A DNA stretch of 64,000 bases from Rhynchopus sp. YZ270_cl-10 (Eukaryota > Euglenozoa > Diplonemea > Diplonemida > Diplonemidae). The DNA lies in NCBI GenBank assembly GCA_964035575.1, contig OZ037892.1:1178001-1242000 (forward strand), written 5' to 3'. This document shows, piece after piece, positions 1-11,999 of this stretch. Under the pieces are notes generated by a model. That model made no database searches and was not told the origin of the DNA. It was given only the letters and a program-made list of their open reading frames with translations. Position numbers and translations under genes: made by a program. How positions within the stretch are numbered: position 1 is the stretch's first letter; every line of letters begins with the position of its first letter.

Positions 1-483
1 TTAACTACCACTCGCCTGGGAAAAAAATGCGTGAAGTTATCGCAAAAAAAAACCACGCTAAAAGGCGTTGAATAAATAGTTATTTTTACCCTCAAAAATT
101 TCCCCATTTGCCGCGAGGCTTTTCAAGCAAGAGGAATGTTTTTATTTCCCCCTTTTTTTTTTTGCGTCTCTTCAATTTATTTTGCTGTTGCTGCCTTTTT
201 TTGTTCAACTGACACCACAATGACTTGCCTTTCCCCCACTTTTCGAAAGGCAACGGTCGGTTTTGAATGCCCCCAAGTTTGCGTGCTTTTTTTCAATTGA
301 TCCATCCTTTGCTGATTTTTTTGACCTCAAAATTTGTGACTTTTAGCAGTAACAACGACAAGCAAAAAAAAACTGGCGGGAACAGACCCTATTATTCTAA
401 AAACAGAATGCACAATCGTCTGGAAATTCCCCCTGTTATAGTTTTGTTTTCACAAACTCGGCTGCTTTTTTTAGTCTTCAATC

Positions 484-525
484 AAGGTGACTAAGCATGA
501 GAGGCTTAGGGTCATCTTATAAACT
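484..525 (+). repeat. Hairpin module A copy
   Basis: Arms AAGGTGAC and GTCATCTT enclose a second stem, TAAGC with GCTTA, around a 7-base loop (ATGAGAG here), with two unpaired G. An AAACTTTTTT tail runs into a T-rich tract. This is one of the best-conserved copies. Confidence 0.7.
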
Positions 526-3500
526 TTTTTCTTCTTTTTTATTATTTTGTTTATTCGGGCAACATTCGGTGGTTGCTTTATTTTTCTGCCAACAAACGTC
601 CTCAACTCACTAGAAGAAGATGCATGTGTTTTGATACCAAAAAGGTTCACCTAAAAACCTTTTATTTTCATTTTCTCCTGTATTGTGTCCACCAACTCTT
701 TCACTTTAGTGTGTGTACTTGAGGCACATTCAAAAAAAAAAGTGCATAAAATACTGTTCTCCTTTGCCTTTTTCTCCTGAAGGCATTCTTTTGTATTTTT
801 TCTTTTTCCTTTTTACCCCATCTCGGCTAGCGATTAGTAAGCAGTAGAAACAGTCGACAACAATTGTGTCACGCTTTGTGGGTGTCCAGAAAGTAAAGAG
901 TCAAATGATCAGAACTTCAGCCTCTGTTCCCACCCTTTTGCTACATTCTTAAGGGAAGTGTGTAACCTCATGTCGAGCACACACATGCTACCCCCTTTGG
1001 GGTTGCTGTGGGTACAATAAAAGAAGCCTTCTGATTCTCTTTGACAATAGTGACATTTTTTGTTCGGTTTTTTTGTTCGGATTTGTTTACTTTCGCTTAG
1101 TTTTTTTCTCCTTATTGTTCCACAGATATTATCTTTTTTTAAAAGTTTTGTGTTCGTTTCCCCCTCTCTCTGTAGTCCTGTACTTTTTACACAAATAAAG
1201 TGTTGCATTTATTTGCTGATAACGTCCGCGGTTGGCAAAATACCTGATGCTAAAAAAGCCCCCTATTAAGTAATTTAGCGGGTTGCCATGCACTATTTTG
1301 TTGAATCAGAAAAGAGTACAAACAAAAATCTATATTTAAGCAAGCATTGTGCCGCAGGATGGCATTTTGCCCACAAAGTTGGTGATGATACCAAAAGGCC
1401 CGGTATTATAGTAAACCCCTCTTTGAATTTGCATCACTTTTTTTATATAGGTGTATGCAGGAGGACAGCCATCTTCATATACCCAAGCGAGTCGTGGTAA
1501 AGGATGTGTACACAGAGAGAGATTTGCAGTGTTTTTTTTTTCTTCTTCTTTTTTCTTTGTTTTGTATTTGGTTTCGTTTCTCCTTTCTTTGAATTTTTCT
1601 TTTTTCTTTTTTTTTTGACCATACATAGTGTAGGAACGCATGACGGAACCCCTAAACCCCTTCCCCCAATTCCTCCCAGCCACCGGATTTCCCTCCCCAT
1701 CCACCCTCGGATCCCCCATCCTTGTGCAAAGTACCTAAGCAGAGCTCCAGCGAGCTTTCGCGTGCAACGTAACCTAACTATTTTGTTTTGGCTTTTTTTT
1801 TTTGTGAAGGTGGCTGTGTGTTAGTGTGTTTGTTGAAAAATTGACGAATGTGCAAAAAAAAAAAAAAGATAGTCACCATTCCTGTGTGCTCCACACACTT
1901 TTTTTTTAGTTTTATTTTGAATTGTTGGAACAGTGTAATTGCCAACTGTGCAAAGCACCACTGTCGTTCATTGTGCCTCGATTCGCCCCTTCCCTGGAAA
2001 AAAAAAATCGCAACTCTCATTATTAAAATCTGGAGACCTTTATGTCTTTTGCTATACAAAATTTTTTTCCCGCTCATTACCGAGAAAGGTGGTATTCTTA
2101 TCGCCCCTTGGTTTCCTGGAAATTGACAGATTGCAATCAGGGGCCAATCGAAGTCATTTTTTCAAGAGGTGTATGAAGTAATTTTATATTTGAGTTGAAA
2201 AAAAAGGGTTTTTGTTATTTGGGCGCATATGCATACACTTCGAAACGAAAAAAAAAAAAAAAAACAGCGTTCGGCAACAGCAAAAAAACCTGAAAAGTTT
2301 TTTTCATTGAAAAATTCTTTACATTTTTTGTTATTGTGCCATTTTTTCCCCCCTCTTCAGCGCGTTGTTTTTTGCCATAAAGGCTAAAGAATCCCTCAAT
2401 GAAAGAGGTGATATATTTTGTGAAAACAACAAAATGTGCGCAAATGTGGTGGAAATATAATTTTAGTTTTTTTTTTTTTTTTTGAAAGAATTTTTTGGAA
2501 ATAATGTTAGTTGCCGCCGCAAACTGTCCACTGTCGTTTTTTTTTTTTAACTCATCTCAGAGGTTTTAGGGTGTTCCCAGACGACACAACGAGGATCTAT
2601 CCTCTTATTTGTGCCATGGTGGGAAGTACAGTGATGGAAAGATGAAAAGAACTTTGAAAAGAGAGTTAAAAGTCCCTGAAACCGATGAGTGATAAGAGTT
2701 AGAGGCCCGTTCAAACCTGCTGCCAAACTTGGTAGTAGGACGTCAGGTCGTATTCGCGGCACCTACCTTGTCTTTGCGTTGTGTGTTGACAAAAAGGCAG
2801 ACTGCTGAGGATACGTATCCGCTCGAGGCGCGAAAGTCTGTTGTGCTCATGTCCTCATTAAGTATCACTCCTTCGGGTTGCGGTCTTTGTGAGGCGTGTG
2901 TATCTCTAGAAAGAGAAATACGGACAAAGGAGTCTAACACGTGTTGTGCGTCGGCAAGGGGGGCATCAGCAAACATGCTTCCAACAGTTTCAACCTTTTT
3001 CTCCCTCTCTACTTCTCACACCCCCCTCCGCACTCCGCACTCAATTCAATCTTTTGTTTGTTGCACTCTTTTTATTAGGTGACCAAATCACAGTGAGGAT
3101 CACCTTGACACAATATTTTAAAAAAAATCAACGAGAAATGTTTTGGAGAGTCATCTCTCGGGTGCCTACACTTTTGCAAACATTTTCAAAAAAGGGTGTG
3201 CCATCTATTTCGATGGCATCCCATAGTCGAATTGTCACAAAAAAAAGCAAAGCAAAGCCTGTAACAGATTCATTTTAATAGGTTAGGTTTAGTAATATGT
3301 CGACACGTCTGCTCCAACCGTCCTCTTATCAAAAACATCATTTTTGTAATAGAGAGACGATTTTTCTTTCCACGTGCACATTCCCTTTTTTGAAAAAGGA
3401 CTTCGATCGGTTTTCTTTATTGTTCCTTTTTTGTGGGCAAGCACGATGTGCTGCGTTCCTTTGTTTTTTTGAAAAATGTGACTGTGCTTTTTTCTGAGCA

Positions 3501-3916
3501 CAGTACATACAATACCTTACGGTTATAGGCACGAAAAAAATGGCTATTTTTACAAAAATAAAAAAGAGGGTGATTTTGAGGTTTAAATACCTTTTACCCC
3601 TGGTGATCTGAGTCTGCATTTGCATTTTTATTTTTGAGAAGCTTTTTTTTTTTTAGGGCAAGACGAGCCTGAGCACTGTGAGACTTAGGCTTATTTTACC
3701 AACTTTATTTTTTTATGTTTGCCCTTTGTTATTCCTTAGTGGGGTTTGGACCGGTTGCACACAAAAAGAAAATAAATCGGAAATTGTCCACACCCCACCC
3801 CACATCTCAGTGTTGCCTCGCAATGGATCGCTATTCACATCCAAATACGTTACGTCTTTTTTATTTGGTCGGTAACTATCGTGCAAAATTATAGCCGGCC
3901 GTTTAGGCTGGGGGTA

Positions 3917-3990
3917 GAGGTTGCGTGGCCTGAGTGGCTGTGAACCACCTCCGTTCTCTTACGGTACGGATCACTCTCATCCCACCCTTT
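3917..3990 (+). repeat. tRNA-like dispersed module H, copy 1
   Basis: Shares GGTTGCGTG, the GAGTGG/GAGCGG-like D-arm, GTGAACC, CCTCCGTTCTCTT and the CCCACCC end with 41190-41273. The first part resembles the A box and D arm of tRNA-Ser/Leu. No good B box follows, so this is more likely a decayed tRNA-derived repeat than a working tRNA gene. Confidence 0.45.
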
Positions 3991-4334
3991 GCTTGAGCTG
4001 CGAGCTGTGTTTTTTTTTTATCACGTTTCAACTTCTCTTTTATTTTTTATTTATTTTTGTTTTGTTTGTTTACAATGATAATGCGTGGGTGCATTCATCA
4101 TCGAACGAGGCGTTTTTTTCCCCCCCGTGGAGTGTCAGTACCAGCGTCTCAGAGGCGTTTGTAGTCTTTTTTTGTGATTTCTATTTTCTGAGATACACTG
4201 TCACGAAACGGCTTTGTATTTCAAGACACATTTATTTGTTCTTTTTCCCCCCCAGGGTGCCGTTTGAGTGAATCTCATCGATACCATGGTTTAAAAAAAA
4301 AACTCGAAAAAAAAATTTCTTTTATTGCAGAACC

Positions 4335-5015
4335 ATGCTGTCCTCTAAATCGGATTTAGGATTCAGGATTTTCTATAAGAAAATTTTATAAGAAAATTTT
4401 ATTTTTGCCGGTGAAAAAATTTTCATATGTATATGGGGCAGTGTCTTTTTTAGGGAGGTCGGAATAATTTCCTGGTAGAACAGTGGTTGAACCACGGGAG
4501 TACCCTGGGGAACTGAGTTACTGACCGCACCGTGAAATCCCAGGCTGTCCCCTAATTTTTTTTTGCCTGCGGCGCCATTATTTATTACTTTTTTGCTCCG
4601 CAAAAAAGAGTTCGTTGACTGACTCTGTAGTGTAAAAAGCTACATTTTACACCGTACCCTATTATTTTTTCGCCTGCGGCGCCAATTTGTGTTATTCCTT
4701 TTGCTCCGCAAAAGGAAAAGAAAATACAGTTCCCTATGTACCCAATGTCTTCGCTGGTCAGAACTGCAAAACATCTTGGGGGAAGCACAAACTGACCCCA
4801 AAAATCTTCAAATCTGATTCTTGGATAAGGCACTGTAGTGGGGAGAAAAATGTGACCACCCCGCACTGCGGGCCTACAACAACAAAAAAATATCTTCTCC
4901 TGTTGCGCGCGAAAAATTTTCGCGCGCAGCGCGAAAATTTTTTTTTCTATAAGAAAATTTTGAGATTTAAAAATCAGAAAAATCCTGATTTTTCCCGGAT
5001 TTAAGGACATGCTTG
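4335..5015. mobile_element. Non-autonomous DNA element with 9 bp target duplication (Mutator-like?)
   Basis: The 681 bp segment is flanked by identical 9-mers TGCAGAACC at 4326-4334 and 5016-5024. The ends are imperfect inverted repeats: ATGCTGTCCTCTAAATC on the left against GATTTAAGGACATGC on the right. Inside are two copies of a GCCTGCGGCGCCA...TTTTGCTCCGCAAAA unit (about 4565 and 4672) and the repeated TTCTATAAGAAAATTTT block near both ends. It has no coding capacity. A 9 bp duplication is typical of Mutator-like elements; that family assignment is inference. Confidence 0.6.
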
Positions 5016-5088
5016 TGCAGAACCTAACGTTTTCATGGAATACCCTTCTCATCAGAAAGTTAAGAAATGAGAATGCGAAGAAAGATTA

Positions 5089-5343
5089 CTGGGGGGGGTC
5101 GAATAGTAGATCCCCCCTTTGAATAGTAGATCCCCCCCTAAATTTTAGACTCCAATTTTTTTTGACCCTATTTTAGGTGCTCGAAAGTGGAGTCTGACCC
5201 CCATGTCCAGGTCACAAAAATGCCCGATGAGTCCAATAAAGCAACAAATTTCATGTTTTGAGTAGTTGTGGTAATATGTGGAAAAAAAATTATACAGGGG
5301 GGATCTACTATTTAGGGGGGATCTACTATTCGACCCCCCCCAG
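5089..5343. mobile_element. MITE with TA duplication (Tc1/mariner-like)
   Basis: The 255 bp are bounded by TA at 5087-5088 and 5344-5345. Inverted ends of about 48 bp begin CTGGGGGGGGTCGAATAG. Within each end AATAGTAGATCCCCCC occurs twice. The core is unrelated, AT-rich and non-coding. TA duplication plus short terminal repeats fits a Tc1/mariner-derived MITE. Confidence 0.75.
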
Positions 5344-5779
5344 TAAACAAACAAAATATGTGATGTCACAGAAAGTGACCTGAAGTCATTTTTTGCATTT
5401 TTGTGGAGAGCGTTGCACATCTAAACTGCGCACTGTTCGTACTCAAAAAAGGGGAACGAAAAAAAAATTATTTCTTTTTGAATTTTTCTTTGAAACTCAC
5501 CCGACAACGAATGAAGAACGCTCTCCCCCACTCCCCCAGTTCAGTTTTTTCAACAAAAATGAAAAAAAAAAATCATGCAAATGTCCCTCATCAATAGCAA
5601 TGCGTGGCTATCATGCAGGTGGTGACAACACGTTAATCGTTTTTTTTTTCCCCCAAAAAAAAAATATTGCCAGTTGTGTGCGCGGAAGGTAACCCCCCCT
5701 TTATCCTACCGACTCCATTTTTTTTCTAGGAGCTTCCAGGACCGTACATGCTCTGTTTCCAAAAAGGGATGGTAAAAAA

Positions 5780-5866
5780 AAGTGGAGATTGCACAACTGT
5801 GGCAAAACACAACCCGAGGCAACTACACTACTCCTAATAATTTATCAAAAATAATTTGTCGACATA
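5780..5866 (+). repeat. Module D copy
   Basis: Matches copies at 35528-35600, 38414-38488 and 47241-47332. The common parts are GGAGATTTGCACAACTGTGG, ACCCGAGGCAACTACAC and CAACAATTTATCAA. This copy ends in TTGTCGACATAA, a 3' end it shares with the 47241 copy and, nearly, with module C. Confidence 0.65.
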
Positions 5867-5989
5867 AAATTTTTCTAAAAAAATGCCTCAGAACGAAGAC
5901 ATTGTTGACACAAAAGCAACTTACTAAATGGGGCAAGAAGAAGAAAAAAAATCCAGAGTTGAGGACGACCTCCGTCTATATCTTTTAAG

Positions 5990-6056
5990 TACAATAGCCT
6001 TCGGGCGACATTGAGTACAGATCCTGCACTAGCAGGTGATTGTCGACACAACAAAA
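5990..6056 (+). repeat. Module C copy
   Basis: Full-length copy: AGCCTTCGGGCGACATTGAG, then a CCTGC-ACTA-GCAGG hairpin, then TGATTGTCGACACAACAAAA. The CGACA before and the TGTCG after the hairpin can pair as an outer stem. The copy ends in an A-rich tail. Confidence 0.65.
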
Positions 6057-6387
6057 AAGCACACGAAAAAAAAAAAAAAACACCTACTCTCCCTTATGTT
6101 GCATCTCTACATACGCTTTTGGGATGAGGTGTGCGGTCTGTAAGTGTGGACCAGCCTTTCAAGCGGTCGTATTTGAGGGAGTCTGAGTAGGTCATTCATT
6201 TACCTCTCATGGGCTGGAGCAGTCCACTACAGCAAACAAAGACTATCGTCAAAAATACTACTGACTGATACTAATAATTTTTCCTCCCACCGGGGGGGGG
6301 TAGGCGTGACGCCATACATATGGTATCTTTTTTTTTTTTGGTAGCCGGCGCTATAATTTTTAAAAAAGAAAAAGTAATAAGAAATTC

Positions 6388-6455
6388 ATTAGCCTTCGGG
6401 CCTTTGTGTACAGAACCCCGTCCTCGGAGGTGATTGTCGTAACAGTAAGGACATT
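6388..6455 (+). repeat. Module C copy, diverged
   Basis: Begins TTAGCCTTCGGGCC and keeps GTACAGA, a GTCCTCGGAGG hairpin and TGATTGTCG. The 3' A-rich tail is lost. Confidence 0.5.
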
Positions 6456-7308
6456 ATGGATGTCATGACGCCCGTCATGGCGACGTGGTGACGCGCGTAT
6501 TTTCAGCCCGTTTGTAACCCCGTCACGTCGCGAGTCCAACGTGTAATAAAAAAAAATGGGGAAACTCAACGAAAAGAAAAGTAATGTGTGTACAGTTTTG
6601 GGTTCTGCGTACGCAGCATCTTTGTGGAGAAGGGAAGAAAAAAAGTGACCATCGTTTCTTTGTTGAAAAAATGGTCACCGTCTCAAGGAAAAAATAGAAA
6701 CGACGTTTTTTTGCGCAACAAAAAGATGTGTTTTATGTGTGGTACATTCATCATTCAAATTTTACTTTTATTGGAGAAGAGGGGGGGGTTCTTTTCCCTC
6801 CCCTTTTCACCACCCCCCTTTTTTCCCTTTCTTTCTTTGCCATGATTTTGTACACCCAGTCATGTACCAAGGTACACTGTCGCGAGCGGGCTGTTTTTCA
6901 AGTCAAGTTTGTTTTTTTCTTCTCGTTGAAGAGGTGTGTTTTTGTCTTTTTTGCATGTTTATTTTTGCATCCCCTTTTCTTTTACAAGGTGACCAAGCCA
7001 GCGAGGCTTAAGATCGTGTGTGTTTTTTTGAAAGATCTCTTTTTTTTTAGGAGACACCTGAGTTTTTTTCCCCCAAAGCATCCCCCCTTTGTTCTCTCCG
7101 GCAGGTTAATCTGACAATACGGTTTTCTATTTATTTTTTATTTTTTGGGGATGGCTGTGTGTACATGATGTACATTCAGCATTCAAATTTCCCTCCTTTT
7201 TTTCCCCCCATTATTTTTTCTCAACGTTGTTTTTTTGCAGAGGGGAAGTCTTGATTTTTTTTTTATTCGCCTTTTTTATTTTGTCTCAGAAGAAACAGTT
7301 CTTTTTTC

Positions 7309-7353
7309 AAGATGACTAAGCACGAGAGGCTTCGGGTTCATCTTATCAACTTT
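7309..7353 (+). repeat. Hairpin module A copy
   Basis: Has the ACGAGAG loop, with TAAGC pairing to GCTTC/G and AAGATGAC pairing to GTTCATCTT. It is followed by ATCAACTTTTC. Confidence 0.65.
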
Positions 7354-8258
7354 TCTTGATTTGGCGACAATGTCCAAAGTAGCCTTGTCTCATCTTATAA
7401 AACTTTCTTTTTATGTTTTCTTTTACATTTTTTTTGTCACAATCAAGAGAAGGAAAAAATGGATGAAGGGGAGGTAGGGAACCGTTTTTTTTGGTCTGTA
7501 TTCCCCTTATTGCTTTTGCCACCCCCTCCCATCACATTACCCCGTCGTAACCCCCCTCCTCCCCTCCCACCCGGGATGATGCAATTGGAAGAACAGTCAA
7601 TCCTTTTCAGACATCCAATTATCGACGGAAGATCGGAGAAAGAAAGAAGATTTGAGAACGAAGAAGAAAAAAAGATTGCCCCCTGCTTTTTTACCCCGAT
7701 TTTTATGCAAACTAAAACACATGGTTTATCTTACAAAGTTGCTAAGTCCTTCAGCCGCACCAAAAAAAAATCCGGATGCCCAGAATAGCAGAAAATAGCA
7801 GCTTCCTTTTATTTGACCCCCTTTGTGTTGATTTGCTGTAATTGGTACAGACTCTTCTTTGTCACTGTCGTTCATAATTCGTCACATGATGCGCAGTTTT
7901 GCCGTATATGTAGTGGCCAGCAGTAGTCACAGCTTTTGGCCTTGGTGCATGACTGCTCTGATAGATTAGTACGCGTAGCGGCCGTCGGTGTAGAAGGTTC
8001 GTGTGGTGCTCACTTCCACCGGTGTGTGTACCTTTTGTGTTGGTGCGCCATTCCGGTTAGATAGTTCTTCTCATGTATATTATGAGGTATGCAGGTAATG
8101 ACTTTACTTTGGAGGTGTTTGTGTTGGTATGTTTGTTCGATTTTGAGCAAAACGTATTAGTCTGCTCTAGGGTTGTCTCCTCATTATGGACTATTGTGTA
8201 CCGCTTCTAGGATGACCTTCTGGCCTCGATGTTGACATATATCGTTTTTTTTTTTTTT

Positions 8259-10119
8259 GGGTGAAAGTCAAATGTATACACATATACACAGGGTTATAGT
8301 CAGATCTATACACTCATTGTATATACAATTGTATAGAAATTGTATAGATCTGACTATTTGATGTACAATCCCAACTTTTTTTATAGTCAGATCTATACAA
8401 TTTATGTACAATAGTATACACTAGGTCGTACACAAATTGTATAGATTTGACTATACAAAAGTCAGATCTATACAATTTTTGGATTGTACACTCGAGGGAG
8501 ATTGTACACGCCATACCCAGGTACCCAGGTACCCAGGTACCCAGGTACCCAGGTACCCAGGTACCCAGGTACCCAGGTACACGGTACACTGGATACAAGG
8601 ATAAAAGTCGTGAAAGAGCAACCACAGCCAACCCGCCAGTCACTGAGAAGTGACCAGACAGTCCACTTGACAAACACAAAAGTGTCCGTCGCGTGGGGCA
8701 TGCATGCACTGAGGAGATAATGATCCAACAATTTACAAGAAAACATTACTTAACCTACTGCTGGAAATTGCCAGGTCGTAGTAACACACAAAGTGTGCCT
8801 CCGTTCGGGAATATCGGAGTTATAGAGTCCTAAAAGGCCTCTGCCGCTAGTCAAGGTATAACCGAATGAACGGCCCAAGACCCCCGTGGAGAAGTTAAAT
8901 GTTGTAATGATTTCAAGTAAAATGCGAGCACTGTCTTACCCTCCTCAATGCATGGTGGAAGATGTCTTTCACAACAAATATCCTGTACCCAGGTACCCAA
9001 ATTCCCAAACCCACGCAGTGGCACATGACCGCAAGTGTGAGTGACCCACACATGAGGGAATGCGACACTACGCAAAATTTACCACCAGACCCTGTCTTCG
9101 TGCACCTGAAGTACAACGCCGCAGACAGGCCAAACATGCGTTGGACTCAGAGGAATGCCCGCTGTGCAGGTATCAAACATGAGAACAACTCCCAGCAACA
9201 AGGGGCGCCTTTTGGCGGGCGTTGTTGAGGGTGTTTGGGGTGCAAAGTTTTCCACAATTTTGATGCGCGGGTACAGAAGTGTTGTCTTGTTCTTTCATCT
9301 CTAGGAATGTAAATGTCAATCGCGTTTAACTACCACGAGGGCTTGTTCAGTGAACCCACAAGGGGTCGAAGGGGGTTGGTTATCCCGTATCTATCAAAGG
9401 TTGTGTCGACCAGGCGAATCCACTATGTTACGCTGTACGTTGTTAAATCCGAAGAAATAACGCTTTAGCAGCCGCAGGAAGTTTGTTAAAAAGAGTGCCT
9501 CACGCTACACAAACCACCACCCGCAATTGACTTAGATGTTAACAAAGAGAATTCAGAACAAAACAACACCCTGCCCCATACACACTAAATTGTCATGCTT
9601 CGAGAGCATGCCTGGGCCAAAATTACTATGACGAAAAGGCAACAAGACCACCCACAAGGAGTGTGAGATGTGCGCTGGTTTTCTGGGGGAACGCAATATT
9701 TTCTTGTGTCTAGTCCTCCGCAAGCAGAGGACAGACTTTCCGGAAGGTTTCCAAAGTCAAATTTCTTGCACTAGCTATGCTCCCTGGGTTAAATGGCAAT
9801 AGCAGTGACTGACTTCTGAGAAAAATCGGGTGTGCGAAACCCAATTTCCATTTTTTTGTGTATAGTCCTGTAGGGGTGGGTGTGTGTGGGTAGGTGGGTA
9901 GGTGGGAGGCAATAGCCAGAAACCTGGCCAAATCCTGTGTACTGGGATTGTACATAAATTGTATAGATCTGACTATAAAAAAAGTTGGGATTGTACATCA
10001 AATAGTCAGATCTATACAATTTCTATACAATTGTATGTACAATTGACAATTGTATATACAATGAGTGTATAGATCTGACTATAACCCTGTGTATATGTGT
10101 ATACATTTGACTTTCACCC
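8259..10119. mobile_element. 1.86 kb element with long inverted termini (Mutator-like?), non-autonomous
   Basis: Starts GGGTGAAAGTCAAATG and ends in its complement. The inverted ends extend over about 155-165 bp (8259-8412 and 9953-10119). Each end is made of smaller palindromes around AGATCTATACAATT. Both flanks are runs of T; the right run is exactly nine, which allows a 9 bp duplication inside poly-T. Inside are an 8 bp tandem array (8515-8580) and a core from about 8990 to 9790. That core reappears, in reverse orientation, inside the element at 51788-52966. No intact transposase frame is present. Confidence 0.75.
8515..8580 (+). repeat. 8 bp tandem repeat, unit CCCAGGTA
   Basis: About eight perfect copies of CCCAGGTA lie in the left half of the 8259-10119 element. 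A single related CCCAGGTACCCA recurs at about 8988. The element at 51788 has a G/C-rich tract of GGGTCCCGGGT-like units at the matching place. Confidence 0.9.
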
Positions 10120-10316
10120 TTTTTTTTTAAATCCGATCTCGTTGTTCAGACACAGTAACGAACGTTAAACTGAAACCTAGCTTCTAATAAACTTTTCTTT
10201 CGTTCTCCATACCTTTTACCATTTATACATCCCACTCATTTCTAACTGCTCTTTGTTAGTCAGCCACTCACTTCAGACTACACAAAACCCCTCCCTCCCC
10301 TTGCCATCCCAACAAA

Positions 10317-11999
10317 ATGGGGGCATGCGCCGGGAAGGAATCCGAGCCTTCTGGGGGGAAGCACGCGAAGCAAAAGCAGAGTGGGGGAACGTCCTCTGCA
10401 CCCCCACCCCCACCTCCTCCTCCTTCTGCACCAAAGCAAACCACAAACGTCCTGGACTTCAGCCACGCACAGCAACACACACAGCGCACCACTACACCAC
10501 GAACGGGGCCTGCATCAACTACACGAAGTCAGGCGTATGTCTTTTCACCGGTCACACCTGGGGATAGTGAGGAGAATGGCTTCGCAAACTCCGCCAGGAA
10601 GGAGACGATGTGGGACCGCATGCACAAAGGCAAGCCTGCAGGGAAGACCTCTGCTGATGAAGGTGAGGGCACAACAACACCAACCTCGCCACAACGACGT
10701 CTTAACAACACCTATCCTAGCAAAAACAGTACTAATGCGAACACCACAGCCACACCACTCTCATCAACACGAAATGGAAAGCCGCGGACGACAAGCTCCA
10801 GCGCGGGGGCAGCATCACAAAAGACTTCACAAACAAAACCAATTCAGTCGAAGCCGATGCTCAAAAAAGGGAGTGGTGGAGGAGGTGCTGGGGGCGCGAA
10901 AGGGAAGGTAGTGAAGAAGAGCAAGCCGGAAGACCCATTAGCACAGTTTGATTTAACCCCAGAGGAACGGCAGATGGCAGGGGAGATGGTCGATACGTCC
11001 CCGGGGGTCGCGTTTGATGACATATCTGGGCTGGAAGGGGTGAAGGCAATATTGCATGAGATCACTGTGGCACCCTCGTTGAATCCGGCGCTGTTTACGG
11101 GGCTTCGCGCGCCCGCAAAGGGTGTGCTCTTCTTCGGCCCCCCAGGGAACGGGAAGACGCTGCTCGCAAAGGCGGTCGCAACAGAGTGCAAAGCGCACTT
11201 CATCAGCATCTCAGCCTCGTCGATCACCTCAAAGTACGTCGGCGAGTCTGAAAAGCACATCCGCTCGCTCTTCTCCTTAGCACGCAAGCTCCAACCCTGT
11301 ATCATCTTCATCGATGAAATCGACTCCATGCTGACATCACGTCGTGCAAATGAAAACGACGCGGCACGCAGACTCAAAACAGAGTTTCTAGTTCAAATGG
11401 ATGGGGTGGGGACAGGGAAAGAGGAAAGGTATGGCCACAAAACCTTTTCAAAAAATCCATAAAAAAACAAATTCTCAAACAATAAACAGACTCTTGATCT
11501 TAGGTGCCACGAACCGACCTCAGGAGCTAGACGACGCAGCGCTGAGGAGACTGCCAAAACGGGTTTACATTGCACTTCCTGACAAGGTACAGCTTCCTTT
11601 TCCACCCCCCTCTCTACCCCACTACACACCACCACCATACTGGAAATTACTACTCATTTCCTCAAAATGCTCCCCTCACGAAAATATCCCCCTCAGACAA
11701 CACGACATGGCCTGATTGCACACAAGCTCAAGGATGAGAACTACAAACTCGACATCGCTGCTGTCGCACAGCTCACAGACGGCTACAGCGGGAGTGACCT
11801 CGCCTCCCTCTGCTCAGAAGCCGCCATGCGCCCGGTGCGCGAGATCTCCAACAAGCACCTCGCTACCATGACACCAGACTCCGTCCGCCCAATCACCCTC
11901 GACGACTTCAAAATAGCCTGCAAAGCTATCCGCCCCTCCGTCGACAAATCCACACTCAAACAATGCCTAGACTGGAACGCAAAGTTTGGTTCGCAATAG
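10317..11999 (+). CDS. Spastin/fidgetin-like AAA ATPase, three exons
   Basis: Exons 10317-11428, 11490-11586 and 11697-11999 join in frame to 503 residues. This is a meiotic-clade AAA ATPase of the microtubule-severing group (spastin, katanin, fidgetin-like), which pulls tubulin tails through a hexamer pore. Residues 1-215 are low-complexity. The AAA module then shows Walker A GPPGNGKT, pore-loop region [10 protein letters not shown], Walker [24 protein letters not shown] with arginine fingers, sensor-2 region [12 protein letters not shown] and a C-terminal W..KFG motif as in spastin. Introns are 61 and 110 nt; the first splits an Arg codon and restores [12 protein letters not shown] see no MIT domain. 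The N-terminus MGACAGKES looks like a dual myristoyl/palmitoyl signal, unusual for this family. Spastin versus fidgetin-like cannot be settled by eye. Confidence 0.9.

Larger units (their letters stand above)
1..4334. other. Intergenic region, T-rich, no supported gene
   Basis: The 4.3 kb are dominated by poly-T and poly-A tracts with scattered short dispersed modules (hairpin module A at 484-525, a tRNA-like segment at 3917-3990). No open frame has convincing coding character on either strand. A stretch of more balanced composition at about 2550-2990 is described among the findings as a weak minus-strand coding candidate. Confidence 0.6.
5346..8258. other. Intergenic region with dispersed modules, no supported gene
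   Basis: Homopolymer-rich DNA holding module D (5780-5866), module C (5990-6056 and 6388-6455), part of module F (6843-6910) and module A (7309-7353). From about 7800 to 8240 the composition changes to balanced, non-repetitive sequence without an open frame. I recognise nothing there. Confidence 0.55.

Noticed and set aside
8515-8580. CRISPR-like regular array
   Set aside because: It is a simple 8 bp tandem repeat without spacers, inside a eukaryotic transposon-like element.
8962-9228. Transposase remnant in the shared core (frames with RWTQRN and C..C pairs)
   Set aside because: A matching frame exists in the 51788 element (RWTQRNSCCAG), but the frames shift between copies and no catalytic motif is seen. 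A transposase link is not supported.
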